Part shown: in pieces, positions 21,401-32,057 of the stretch | How positions within the stretch are numbered: the stretch's first letter is position 1 | Layout of the letters: every line of letters starts with the position of its first letter | Origin: Zea mays | Lineage: Eukaryota > Streptophyta > Magnoliopsida > Poales > Poaceae | Direction: 5' to 3' | DNA length: 64,000 bases | Assembly (NCBI RefSeq): GCF_902167145.1 | Contig: NC_050098.1 | Location: forward strand, 76,672,207 to 76,736,206 | Notes under the pieces: generated by a model | What the model saw: the letters and a program-made list of their open reading frames with translations, nothing else | Told to the model about the DNA's origin: nothing | Database searches by the model: none | Translations under genes and position numbers: made by a program

Positions 21401-23011
21401 ACTTTGTCAAATTGATCATTTCTCTTACTACCACATTGCATATCACGGCATACATATATCTCACTCATTGCATTCATTAGATTGCAACCTCACTGATGGA
21501 GAGTACGTGCTCATTCCTGAGCAAGGAGTTGTCCACGAGGAAGACCAGGAGCCAGCTCCCGAGCCTGCCACAACATATCTCCTCGCAGCCCCAGCATTTG
21601 AAGGCAAGCCCCGGTCTTATGCATAACCAATTTATATATGCTACTTTACTACACTTAATGTTTGTATGCTTGTAATGTGCACTTAAGTGTAGGAGTTGCT
21701 TGAAACCCTTAGTTGCATGAACTCAGGATTCCTTTTTGAGATGGATACTAGTATGCTAGGTCGAGTAGCTGCCTTGCTAATTAGGATCTCGGTAGAAGTC
21801 GAGTGATTTTTCTAGCACTCGCGCAAGGTTAGGAATTGATTGTATTCATCTTAATAACGGGATCTGTGATGGTCCATGGACTTGGATCTAGGGTGGATGC
21901 CTTGTCCATGAGACAGAAATGGAATTAAGGAATAATGTGTGGATACTTGAGTCAAGCGTTTGAAAGTACTAAACACGTGTCGGGAAATATGGTAACCGGT
22001 AAACCTAGTACCTGAGTGAAGCCGGGCACGGACTTTCCCCCTCACTTGTCCTTAGACTAGGTCTCCCATGGTAGCTATGGTGGATACAAGTGCGGTCACA
22101 GCACGGCAGCAGTTGGGGTTAATGGAGCACTGTATGCCAAAGCAGTGAGCCCTGGCTGCGAATAGGGAATCGATGGGGACGGTTGACATGTTTGGGAACA
22201 GAGTACCCCTACATGTCGTGCGTTTAGGTTTACCTTGCAAGGTTTAAAAACTCAATTCGAATCATCTGCTTCTCGCAGCTAATGAGACTGCTTGACCCCT
22301 TGTACTGCATTGAGTAAGAAGAGAAATGAGGTTTTATTTGAGATAACATGTTGATTGTACTAAACGGTTGCTACCATGTATGCTTAGAAGGAGCAAACAT
22401 AGCTAAATTAATTATGCTAGAACCAGAAAAGCTAAAACTGTTTTAGACTCAGCTAGTGCTTTTGGCAAAACAAACCCCTCAGCCAAACAGCTGCATGGTC
22501 TAGAGGTAGAGGAGTAGATTCCTCACACCGGGTAAGTCTAGCTGAGTATTAGTATACTCAGCCTTGCTTGTGGCACAAATTTTGCAGGTACGTTACAGGA
22601 CATGGTTGATGGTGTGACTTGGCCTTCCATCCTGCCACCGGGTTGGATGGTCGAGTGGGATGCTGCTCCAGTAGGAGAGGAGCAGGAGGAGTAGTGGGCT
22701 AAGCCTTGCCCTATTCCTCAGCATTCGACGTTATCGACAATCTGCTGTAATTTAAATTATGAACTAGTTTCAGTTTACTCAAAAACTCTGATTTATGTAA
22801 TAACTCCAGTACTTTAATTTGTGGATTCCTGCTTTATTGTATTTTCTCTGTGACTCACCTTCGAGTGAGCTAGTGGTATTTGATCCTAGGAAAAGTGGCT
22901 TTATCAGACTAGATCTGAGGTACTGACGGGTTATTCTGATTTAAGTGTGTTGCTGCCGCTAAGACGTAACTTGGGCACTTAAGCTAGAATAATTCGGGTG
23001 GTTTCGCCACA
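18412..23011 (+). repeat. Element A 3' LTR (~4.6 kb)
   Basis: The right part (20256-23011) duplicates 1-1467 plus 11032-12327. The left part matches B's LTR read on the minus strand (GTGTTACTTAGGGTTT at the start and CACATGTGA soon after). It ends GTGGTTTCGCCACA. A GC-rich core at 19140-19800 follows a decayed TATA (CTTAAAG, 19227-19233; B has TATAAAG at the same place). At 19759 the sequence CCGCCA|GTAAGCC matches B's ACCG|GTAAGCC and looks like a 5' splice site. The flank TACTG at 23012-23016 would be the right target-site duplication; its mate is outside the window. Confidence 0.88.
19140..19800 (+). other. GC-rich core of element A 3' LTR with a splice-donor-like site
   Basis: Sharply richer in CpG than the flanking AT-rich LTR. 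It has many short overlapping ORFs on both strands but none conserved with B (46800-47400, minus strand). It sits just downstream of the TATA position, so it is probably the transcribed R region rather than a captured gene. Confidence 0.5.
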
Positions 23012-23783
23012 TACTGGTCCTACAACTGGCAAAGAGGCAGAGCTCACCGAGGCAACGGGTACGGCAGGAACTCAACGACGGCCACAGAACGGGAGGCGGA
23101 CCATAGTGAGCTTCATGGCGCGCACAGAGCGAGAGAGCTCCAAAAAAGGCTTTGGGTGCGTGGGGTGTAGACAGGAAACACGCTGTCATGGGCGCGTCCA
23201 CGACGGAGAGCACGGGCGGTGGGCCCATAGAGCCGAGAGAGACTAGCGAACGGGCGATCAGCGCTGACACGCGGGGCCTGTGAGACAGAGAGAGAGGAGG
23301 GCGAGCGCGCGAGGGGAGTTGGTGCCGACAGCTCGGTCCCACCGGCCAGAGAGAGAGAGCGGGGACGCGCGGGCGTGGGTTGGCGCCGATAGGCTGGCCT
23401 AGCTGTCAGGGAGGGGCAGACGCGTGTGGGGGCGGGCAGTTAGCTGGGCTGGTTTGGGCTAGTTGGGCCGAAATGGTCTTTTCTTTTTCTAGGGAATTTC
23501 TAATGCCTTTTCTTTTTCATTTTCTCTAGGGATTCAAATCAAATTCAAACACTAAACCAAATTCAAGTAATTTCAAACATGTGCATCAAACAAAAGAATA
23601 ATTTAGGCTCAACATGATGCAACAATTCATGACTCACATAGTTTTGACAAAATAAATAATTAATTCCTCACTTAATTAACCTAATTCTACTCAAAAGGAA
23701 GAGGGAGAGAGACAAAGGGTAACACCTAAATTTGGTAGGCATTTAGAGAAGAAATTTTATATCCCCAAATTCAGGGTGTTACA
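23012..23783 (-). repeat. Element C 3' LTR, first 772 bp
   Basis: Starts TGTAACACCCTGAATTTGGGG at 23783 reading leftwards and aligns with C' from 41519 (landmarks: a TGTTGCATCATG block and TTGAATTTGGTTT-like run). The stretch 23020-23460 is GC-rich with GA-microsatellite tracts. It is cut at 23012 by element A. Confidence 0.85.
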
Positions 23784-23821
23784 AACCTATCCCCTTAAAA
23801 AGAATCTCGCCCTCGAGATTC
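23784..23821 (-). other. Element C hairpin and polypurine tract
   Basis: Minus strand: stem GAATCTCG, loop AGGG, stem CGAGATTC (23821-23802), then 18 bases including TTTTTAAGGGGATAGG up to the LTR start at 23783. The pol stop codon TGA (23822-23820) overlaps the first stem bases. B and the LARD have the same module. Confidence 0.75.
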
Positions 23822-26800
23822 AGGGTTGGCTAGCAAAGAGTTCAGGGTACTTGGCTTTCAGATCATCTTCTCTTTCCCAGGTCGCTTCTTCCTCTGAGTG
23901 ATGGCCCCACTTGACTTTGCACATCCGGATGGTGCTTCTTTGAGTGACCCGGTCTACTGTCTCTAGAATATGAGTTGGATTCTCAATATAAGTTAGATCT
24001 TCTTGAACCTCAAGATCCTCAGTTGGTAATTGCTCCTCTGGCACTCGCAAGCATTTCTTCAGCTGAGACACATGAAACACATCATGCACGGCTGACAGAC
24101 TTTCTGGTAAGCTGAGTTGGTATGCCACTTCTCCTCATCTTGCTTGAATCTAGTACGTTCCGATGTATCGAGGTGCTAGCTTACCCTTGACTCCGAACCT
24201 TTTGATTCCTATGATGGGTGACACCTTCAAGTAGACATAGTCTCCCACTTCAAAACTCATTTCTCTTCTTCTGGTGTCAGCATAGCTTCGCTGCCTGGAC
24301 TGCGCTGTCTTCAGATTCTCTTGAACCATCCTGATGTTCTCTTCGGCTTCAAGCAGAATATCTGGACCGAACACCTGTCTTTCGCTGGATTGGTCCCAAC
24401 GCAATGGAGTTCTACAATTCCTCCCATAGAGTTCTTGGAATGGTGACATCTTTAGACTGGTCTGATAGCTGTTGTTGTAGGAGAATTCTGCATACGGTAG
24501 CCTCTTGTCCCAACCTAACTTGTCTTGCAATGCACAAGCTCTCAACATATCTTCAATAATCTGGTTGGTTCTCTTTGTCTCACCATCTGTCTATGGATGA
24601 TAAGCTGAACTGAACATCAAGTGTGTGCCCAAAGCTTCTTGTAACTGCTGCAAAAAATGAGAAGTGAATTGGGTACCCTGTCTGATACTATCTTCTTTGG
24701 AACACCATGCAGGCACACAATCCGGGACATATATAGTTCTACCAACACTGCACTATTGTAGGTGGTCTTGACTGGTATGAAATGAGTCGCCTTTGTCAAG
24801 CGGTCCACTACTACCCAGATGGAGTCAAAACCAGCACGAGTGCGGGGCAGACCAACTATAAAGTCCATCCCAATCTCATGCTATTTCCACTAAGGAATCT
24901 ACAGCGGCTGCAACAAACATGCGGGTCTCTGATGCTCTGCCTTGATTCTCTAACAACTGTCACATATAGCCACATAATCTGCTATCTCCATTTTCATTCT
25001 GTACCACAAAAATCTTTTCATCAGGTTTTGGTACATCTTTTCGCTGACAGGGTGTATGGAATAGCTGTCTCATGGGATTCCTTGAGAATCAGTTCCCGGA
25101 TCGATTTGATGTCAGGAACACACACTCTATCCTTGAACCATACCACTCCTTCTGTGTCTTCACGGAAGTCTTTGCCTTTCCCATCTATGATCAGCTATCG
25201 AATCTTGTTGATCTTCTCATCGTCTTTTTGACCCTTCCTAATATCTTGCTCTAGAGTGGGTTCTAGCTCAACTGTCACTCCTTGAATGTTGTTTAGAAAT
25301 CCAAGACTCAGCCTGTCGAATTCATTGGCTAGCTCCTACGGCATCGGGTGAGCGACCATTATGTTGACTTGGCTCTTTCTGCTCAAAGCATCTGCAACCA
25401 CATTAGCTTTGCCAGGGTGATAATGTATCTCCAGCTCATAGTCCTTGATTAGTTCCAGCCATCTTCGCTGCCTCATGTTTAGCTATGACTGGGTGAATAT
25501 GTATTTGAGACTCTTGTGGTCCGTGTAGATATCACACTTCTGCCCATACAAATAGTGCCTCCAGGTCTTCAGTGCATGAACCATTGCTGCTAACTCTAGA
25601 TCATGAGTGGGGTAATTCTTCTCATGAATCTTCAATTGTCGGGACGAGTACACCACTATTATCCCTTCCTGCATTAACACACATCCCAGTCCGATGTACG
25701 AAGCATCACAATACATTGAGAATGGCTTGTGAACATCTGGAAGAACCAATACCGGTGTTGTTGTCAACTTCTTTTTCAATGTCTCAAAGGACTCTTGGCA
25801 TGCTGGGGTCCACTTGAACTCAACTTTCTTTGCCAGTAAGGCTGTCATTGGCCTGGCAATCTTGGAGAAACCCTCAATGAAACGCCGATAGTAGCCGGCC
25901 ATTCTAATGAAACTCTTGATTCCCCAGACATCTTTCGATGCTTTTAAATCCAGAATAGCTACTACCTTCTTCGGATCCACAGCTAATCCATCTCGATTTA
26001 TGACATGACCCAAGAACAGAACTTCGCTGATCCAGAACTTACACTTGCTCAGCTTGGCATACAGATGACAATCTCATAGACTCTGCAATACTTTCCTCAA
26101 ATGCTCTTCATGCTCTTGCTCATTCTGGGAGTATATGAGGATATCATCAATGAACACTACTATGAACTTGTCGAGGTAGTCCATGAACATATTGTTCGTC
26201 AAGTACATGAAATAAGTTGACGCATTTGTCAAACCGAATGACATGACCGTGAACTCATATAGTACATACTTGGTGATAAATGCGGTCTTTGGTATGTCCG
26301 AAGGCCGGATCCTGAGTTGATGGTAACCTGACCTCAGGTCTATCTTCAAGAACACACTGGCTCCTCTCAACTGCTCGAACAAATCTTCAATTCTGGGCAG
26401 GGGGTACTTGTTTTGATAATGAGTTCATTCAAAGATATGTAATCAATGCACATCCTCTTTGTCCCATCTTTCTTCTCTACAAACAACACTGGGGCGGCCC
26501 AAGGTGAGGTACTTGGTCTGCTATAGCCTTTCCCTAACAAATCATCATTCTGCTTCTTGAGTTCCACTAATTCTGGTCCAGACACTCGATAGGCTCTCTT
26601 GGAAATAGGGGCGGTGCCAGGTATAAGCTCTATGGCGAGTTCAACTTTTCTTTTGGGTGGCATGCTTGGTAAATCCTCGGGAAACACATCCAGGAATTCT
26701 GATACTACTTTGATAGCTTCTAATGGCTCGATTTCCTCAATATGAACGGTGATCTGGTGACATCTTCCTTTCCTTGATCCAGATAAGACCAACTCCACTA

Positions 26801-27116
26801 ACACTTCCTATCCTGATAAGGACACTAACTTCATAGTCCTCTTGTCACAACTAAGGCTTGCTTTATATTTGGTTAGCCAATTCATCCCTAGGATGACATC
26901 TATGGTTACATCATGGGTACCCATTACTATCAGATCAGCGGGGAACTCTATCCCCCTTATTTGAACTCTTGCACTGGGGCAAAATCTATCTGTTTGGGTC
27001 CTCCCACCAATTGAACTAACCCTCATAGGTGTATACATCTGTGCTACTGGTATATTGTGTGTTTCTACCCATGATGCAGTAACAAAAGAATGCGTTGCTC
27101 CAGTATCAAATAACAC
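23820..27116 (-). pseudogene. Element C pol: protease, RT, RNase H, integrase, chromodomain, broken
   Basis: Protease MLFDTGATHSFVTASW near 27116; RT from 26804 ([31 protein letters not shown]) with a frameshift about 26410, then [20 protein letters not shown] and catalytic FIDDIL; tether and RNase H from 26013 ([17 protein letters not shown]) to a stop near 25483. The stretch 25480-24870 holds the rest of RNase H and the integrase finger in broken frames. The integrase core resumes at 24868 ([20 protein letters not shown]) and again at 24548 (YAEFSYNNSYQTSLKMSPF). The C-terminus 24128-23820 has VFHVSQLKKCL and a chromodomain MCKVKWGHHSEEEATWE, ending FASQP and TGA. The chromodomain presumably directs insertion to modified chromatin, as in known chromoviruses. 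Several stops and at least three frameshifts make it inactive. Confidence 0.9.
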
Positions 27117-28386
27117 ATTTGACTGAGAACGTACCTAGTGCCACTCCTGGGGTCTCCTAGATTGTGTGAGCCTCTAGGTAGTTTACCTTTCCGTACTAGA
27201 CACGAGGCTGACCACGGTTGTTGTCTCCTTATTGCGATGCATTCTGCCTGGAAGGGGCATTGGGAGCTGACTGCTGCTGAGCTGCTTTCCTTGAGCAATG
27301 ATTCACCTAGTGGCCTTGTTCCCCATAATGGAAACATCCGCGGCCTCCTCCTTGCGCTGGAGCTGCTTGGTTGTTCTGGTTGATTGCTAGGGCAAGAAGG
27401 TGAGGTGCCTGATTGCTCTGGTGCTGGTACGAATTTCCTCCTTGCTGGTTGTTCTGGCGGTACTGTGCTGCTGAGGGAACTATCTCTAGTACTACTGCTG
27501 GTGCTGACACTGATGCTGAGGCTGATGCTGGTGACCTTGCTTGAACTGCTGAGGTGGGTTGCCTGAGTAGCGGGGATGTCTGCTACTCCCAACCTGAGAT
27601 CCACCAATCTTAGGTTTCCTGTCCTCCATCTCTCAGCGCTTCCTTCCCGTCATTATGACTCTGTCGATCAAATGCTGGAGGGTAGGGAAAGTGTGGTTCA
27701 TCAGCTGATAGTGAATGGGATGAACCAAACCTCTCAGAAAACGGTACTACCTCTTGGCATTTGTATTGACATCTTCAGGTGCATAAGGTGACAACTACAA
27801 AAACTTGTCCCTATACTCACAGACAAAAAATAGACCTTGCTTCAACGCTAGAAATTCCTCCTTCCTTACCATCATCAGTCCTTCAGGCACATGGTAGCAT
27901 CGAAAGTTGTCCTTGAACTCTTCCCAGGTGATGGCTTCAGGGTCAGCATGGGTGGCGAGGTAGGACTCCCACCAGCACTGTGCTGCTCTCCTCAACAGAC
28001 AGGGACCATATTGAACCTTCTCATGACCGTTGCACTGAGCAGTGTGCAACTCATGCTCCGCGGTATGTAGCAAGTCTTCAGCATCCATGGAGTTAGCAGA
28101 ATGGGCAAAGACAGGGGATGACCCCTCATGAATTTTGTCCGCTTGTCCCTAGGCATCTGTGGCATCTGAACTTGCATCTGAGGTTGAGGTGGGGTTGCTG
28201 CTGTTGCGCCTGCTGCATTGCTACTAAAGTATACCCAATTGCTTGGATTGCCTGGGTTTGCATTAGGAACATCTGCTCAATGGTTATTGGGGGTGGCGGT
28301 GGCAACTGCTGCTGAGCTGCCTCCTCCTAGGGTGCATACTGCTCCTGCTGAGCACGCCTTCCACCTCTGCGCCTGTTCTCAGACAT
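27117..28386 (-). pseudogene. Element C gag, broken
   Basis: Starts MSENRRRGGRRAQQEQYAP at 28386 and meets a stop almost at once (TAG, ~28330). Recognisable capsid stretches: MDAEDLLHTAEHELHTAQCN, GPCLLRRAAQCWWESYLATH, ITWEEFKDNFRCYHVPEG, VRKEEFLALKQG (28088-27795). The knuckle near 27340-27300 reads CFHYGEQGH, stop, VNHC: the second Cys is Tyr and the residue after His is a stop. Gln-rich linkers surround it. The ATG is immediately preceded by GCTTTCTATAG, a 3' splice-site-like end. Confidence 0.82.
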
Positions 28387-28418
28387 CTATAGAAAGCACA
28401 CACACATCAGATCTGACT

Positions 28419-28604
28419 CTGCAGTCTCTCAGCATAAGAAAAGGTATATGGAAATCTTCATGACACCGAACAATTGATCATCTTCACTGACTCCCAAAAC
28501 AGCCAAACACACTGCAGTCTTTCAGCATAAGAAAAGGTATATGGAAATCTTCATGACATCGAACAATTGATCATCTTCACTGACTCCCAAAACAACCAAA
28601 CATA
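28419..28604 (-). repeat. 93-bp tandem duplication just upstream of element C gag
   Basis: Two copies, 28419-28511 and 28512-28604, begin CTGCAGTCT and differ at only a few bases. They end about 30 bp upstream (in the element's sense) of the gag ATG, inside the leader. Confidence 0.93.
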
Positions 28605-28978
28605 GCTTCTCAGATAAAGAGGAAAGTGGAAACAAATAGGTTGCCCAACTAAATATCTGACTTTATTAATAACTACACCAAGTGGAAGGGGATGCCCACA
28701 CCTTGGTGACAATCATTACAAAGATCCAACTTCATCACAAGTTCATCATGACAGGCATAGAAAAACATGATAAGCAAACTAACACTAACTAAGACTGAGT
28801 GAGACTAAGATACTGAATTAAGCATTATTATAGACTCCAACTCTGTCGATCTATGGCTCCAAATCTATCTAGGTCCTGTAGTTAGCGGTGCCATAAGCAA
28901 ATCGACCACGGGGCGGCGAGCGGTAAGGGTGCTGAATCCTGACAGGAGCAGGGGAACCGTCATCTTGATTGTGGCGTG
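28605..28978 (-). other. Element C leader between leader ORF and gag
   Basis: Non-coding sequence without conserved ORFs, comparable in place to 13542-13788 of element A but longer. I see no feature in it beyond its junction with the 93-bp duplication. Confidence 0.5.
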
Positions 28979-29505
28979 CTACGCGCTCAGCACGCTGTTA
29001 CACAACCTCCGCCGAACCTTGCCCAACTCGTCAAGGGCGTGGTCTAGCTCGTTGTTGAGCACGACGACCAGGTTGACAATGTTGTTTAGCCTAGGATTTC
29101 CCTCACCAATGGGCGAGACAATCACACCTCCAGTGCTGCCGGTCGAACGACGAGGGTAATACTTAAGGTCGAGGCCATCAGCTACCTCGCTGAACAATGA
29201 GCAGTACTGCAAAAGTGCACGCCGTGCAGCATCTTGCATGGCTGCCTCTACAGTATCCCTCCCAGTGATAGAATAATGCTCTGAGAAGGCCTCTGCACCC
29301 CGGAGATCATCATCCAGACGGCGCACCAAGAAAGTAGCCTCCCACTGGTCCGGGTATAACCCGCGACGAGGTTGGTAGACTACACAACGGTACTCAATGG
29401 ACCAAGTGTGTCGGTCAAAGGCCTGATACAGCATGGTGTCAAGAGCATCGTGGAAGTGACAGCCGCGAGCGGTGTCACGAGTGATGGTCTAGCGATCCAT
29501 CCTTC
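28979..29505 (-). pseudogene. Element C leader ORF (unknown function)
   Basis: Open on the minus strand from 29434 to 28979 (151 codons). The frame extends upstream past an in-frame TAG near 29492 to an ATG about 29500. Readable text: WSIEYRCVVYQPRRGLYPDQ, SITGRDTVEAAMQDAARRAL, LDLKYYPRR, then a helical end VVVLNNELDHALDELGKVRR. It occupies the same place as element A's leader ORF (before gag, after the primer-binding site) and shares its layout, a compact domain with an alanine-rich helix followed by a heptad-like tail. No catalytic motif is visible and I know no function. It could be a leader protein acting in trans or a translated regulatory leader. Confidence 0.55.
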
Positions 29506-29848
29506 CACCTCCTGCTCCTTCGAGACATCCGTGTCGTGGCTCGAACTTACACTGTCTTTGTCATCGTCGTCGTCTCTGTCGGGGTCTCCTCCAGTAGCTA
29601 GGATGCCCTATGGTGGTGCAGGGGGCATCTCTAGCTGAGGTGCAGGGGAAGGCTGCCTCCTAGACTCCACCTCCTACTGAGGCGAGGGGAAGATTCCTAC
29701 TTGTTCTGCTACTAGCTTCGGCGCTCCTGCTACTCGTGCAGGCGATGATGCAGTCTCTCTAGATGGCTAGACTGACCTGTCACCGTGCGACGCGGTGGGC
29801 GCTCCGCAAGGCGGGAGGGAAAAAGGGGATCACTGACTTACGTGCAGT
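29506..29848 (-). other. Element C leader upstream of the leader ORF
   Basis: Contains serine/aspartate-rich translated-looking stretches in broken frames but no clear ORF. It lies between the primer-binding site and the leader ORF. Confidence 0.45.
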
Positions 29849-29861
29849 GCATCTAATACCG
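29849..29861 (-). other. Primer-binding site of element C (initiator-Met tRNA type)
   Basis: Minus strand CGGTATTAGATGC compares with TGGTATCAGAGC. Position, directly inside the LTR end, fits. Confidence 0.6.
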
Positions 29862-29863
29862 GC

Positions 29864-29906
29864 CATCTAGAAATGACATTGTAAGCACAAGAGTAAGAAT
29901 AGAACT
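29864..29906 (-). repeat. Element C 5' LTR, last ~43 bp
   Basis: Short stretch between the primer-binding site and the Sirevirus LTR. The rest of this LTR should lie right of the window. Identification is by position only. Confidence 0.45.
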
Positions 29907-31167
29907 TGAAAGTCGCCTAGAGGGGGGGTGAATAGGTGAAACCTGAAATTTATAAACTTAAACACACACTAAGGCCGGGGTTAGCGTTAGAATTAAGTTC
30001 AAGTCCGAAAGATTGTTTCTCTCGCTAAGAGTTGCTCAAAGGATGCGGATGACGTATGGGAGCAAACTCAAATCAATACTAGCAAGGAAACGTTAGAGAG
30101 AGGAAAGAGGGCAAACAAATCAAGCGAGTAGACGCGGTGATTTGTTTTACCGAGGTTTGGTTCCAAAGAACCTAGTCCCCGTTGAGGAGGCCACAAAGTT
30201 CAGGTCTATTCCAACCCTTTCCCTCTCTCAAACGGTCACTTAGACCGAGTGAGCCTTCTCTTTAATCAATCGGGTCACTAAGACCTCGCAAGGACAACCA
30301 CACACTTAGGTGTCTCTTGCTTAACTTTACAAGCACTTAGAAAAAGAATGAGGAAGGAAGAAAGGCAATCCAAGCGACAAGAGCGCAAATGAACACAAAA
30401 ACTCTCTCTCTCTAAAGTCAATAAGTGGTTGAGTTGATTTTGGGACTTGGAGAGGGTTTGATCTTTGGAATTATGTCTTCGAGTGTAGTCTTTTGCTCTT
30501 GTATTGAATGTTGAATTCAGAACACTTGGATGCCAATGAATGAGGAGGTTGGGGGTATTTATAGCCCCCAACCACTTCCTAGCCGTTGGCAAAGTCTGCT
30601 AGCGATGGGCGCACCGGACAGTCACTATTCATTGTCCGGTGCGCGCCATGTCATCGCGCCCATTAGGGTTTGGAGCTATTGACCATTGGAGCCCTTTGTT
30701 GTTTTGCTGCACCGGACAGTCCGGTGCCACACCAGACAGTCCAGTGACCTCTGACTTCTGCGTTCTGACTTCTGCGCGGCACTGTTCATCATTGTTCATG
30801 TGAGCAGTTGACCGTTGGCGCGCAGGGAGCCATTGCTCTGCTGGCTCACCGGATAGTCCGGTGCCACACCGGACAGTCCAGTGAATTAAAGCGGAGCGAG
30901 CCCATTGAATTCCCAAGAGTGGCCTGTTCGATGGGTGCCTGGCCTGGTGCACCGGACAGTGTCCGGTGCGCCACTTGGCAGCACTCTCTCAGTCTTGCTC
31001 CAATTTTTTATTGTGTCCCTAACTGAATTTCTTTCTTGGTTTATGTTGAACCTTATGCACCTGAGATAAATGATATCTTGGACAAGCTAGTTAGACCACG
31101 TGGTTTGTGTTGGACGTCAATCACCAAAATCTATTTATAGGAAATGAGTATGTTCATTTCCCTTTCA
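29907..31167 (-). repeat. Sirevirus (Copia) 3' LTR, Opie/Ji-like
   Basis: On the minus strand it starts TGAAAGGGAAATGAACATAC at 31167 and ends CACCCCCCCTCTAGGCGACTTTCA at 29907 (1261 bp), termini I know from maize Opie/Ji elements. TATA (TATAAATA, minus strand 30563-30556) and a cluster of CACCGGACAGTCCGGTG palindromes occur where Sireviruses carry them. Left flank is GAACT; the right flank is not GAACT and continues into a polypurine-rich interior, so this is not a solo LTR. Confidence 0.85.
30611..30969. repeat. Cluster of CACCGGACAGTCCGGTG palindromes
   Basis: Inverted repeats at 30611-30642 (10-bp arms), 30710-30726, 30730-30746, 30847-30863, 30867-30883 and 30949-30969, most perfect or with one mismatch. 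Palindrome clusters upstream of the TATA box are an established Sirevirus trait. Confidence 0.85.
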
Positions 31168-31738
31168 ATCTCCCCCTTTTTGGTGATTGATGCCAACACT
31201 AACCAAAGCAAATAAGAAGTGTAGAGATGTAACTAGTTTGTAATTGAGATAGATGTGCATAAACCAATGAAAGACTATATGCATATGAATAGATTGCTTT
31301 TCTCTAATTTAATATTTTGGACCACATTTGCACCACTTGTTTGTTTTTGCAAATTATTTTTAAAAAATCCTTACAAATAGTCAAAGGTATAGGAATATGA
31401 TTGCAAGAAGCATTTTTAAGATTTGAAATTCCTCCCCCTATTTTAAATGTATTTCCTTTGACTAAATAAAAGCTCCCCTTGAATGAATTCTCCCCTAAGC
31501 TTTCAAGAGGGTTTTTGAAATAGATACCAAGTGATATTATTTTAACTGAAATTTTTCATACTAACTAGATATTTTGAATTTGAATAAGATACCAATTGAA
31601 AATTGACTTTTAAAGATACCAATTGAAAATTCATTTTGAGGCTAACTTAAATACCAAATACCAATTGAAATAAACATTAGTGAAATTTTAAAATGGTGGT
31701 GGTGCGGTCCATTTGCTTTGGACTTAATACTTTTTCGT
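31168..31738 (-). mobile_element. Sirevirus 3' internal region with multiple polypurine tracts
   Basis: Minus strand has AAAAAGGGGGAGAT next to the LTR and further runs AAATAGGGGGAGG (near 31431) and GGGGAGAATTC-like (near 31490), plus repeated CAATTGGTATCTT-type blocks (31560-31680). Multiple purine tracts in the 3' UTR are typical of Sireviruses. No gag or pol sequence is left of 31739; the rest should lie beyond the T2 insertion. Confidence 0.75.
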
Positions 31739-32057
31739 TGTTGATCACTTGTTCTCGAATGCTATGAGTTAAGAACAAGGCAACACAAATGTTAATGATT
31801 AAAAACTTTCGTCCTTCGAAGCATTATCTCTCTTAAAACATAATGATCTTCAAACGAAGGTCATGAAGGACATACCTTCATCATTCCAATATGTAAGAAT
31901 ATATACAGGAACATATGAAACATAAAAAGAGCATGAATAATTACATTAAATCATTAGATTATTCATATTGTTATTATATAATCATGAATAAACATCAATG
32001 ATATCAAATTACATTTGTACCTTCGGCTTTACAGAAGGTAAAAATCCGAGTGACGTG
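31739..32057 (-). repeat. T2 LTR, distal part
   Basis: Reverse complement matches the last ~300 bp of element I's LTR (landmarks: GAACAAGG with GCAACA, CGTCCTTCGAAGCATTATCTC and a GAAGGTCATGAAGG block), with clear divergence. Confidence 0.85.
32053..32057. repeat. Target-site duplication ACGTG of the LARD, left copy
   Basis: ACGTG precedes TGTAGCACC at 32058 and recurs at 38789-38793 after the terminal GTGTGACA. Proves insertion of the LARD into the T2 LTR. Confidence 0.95.

Larger units (their letters stand above)
23012..29906 (-). mobile_element. Element C: chromodomain Gypsy retrotransposon, both LTRs interrupted
   Basis: Read on the minus strand: end of 5' LTR (29906-29864), primer-binding site, leader ORF, gag, pol with chromodomain, hairpin and polypurine tract, start of 3' LTR (23783-23012). 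The 3' LTR is cut by element A and the 5' LTR by the Sirevirus, so C is the oldest visible layer. All genes carry stops. Confidence 0.85.

Noticed and set aside
29907..31167. Sirevirus LTR as a solo LTR
   Set aside because: Flanks GAACT and ATCTC do not match, and the right side continues into a purine-tract-rich Sirevirus 3' UTR.
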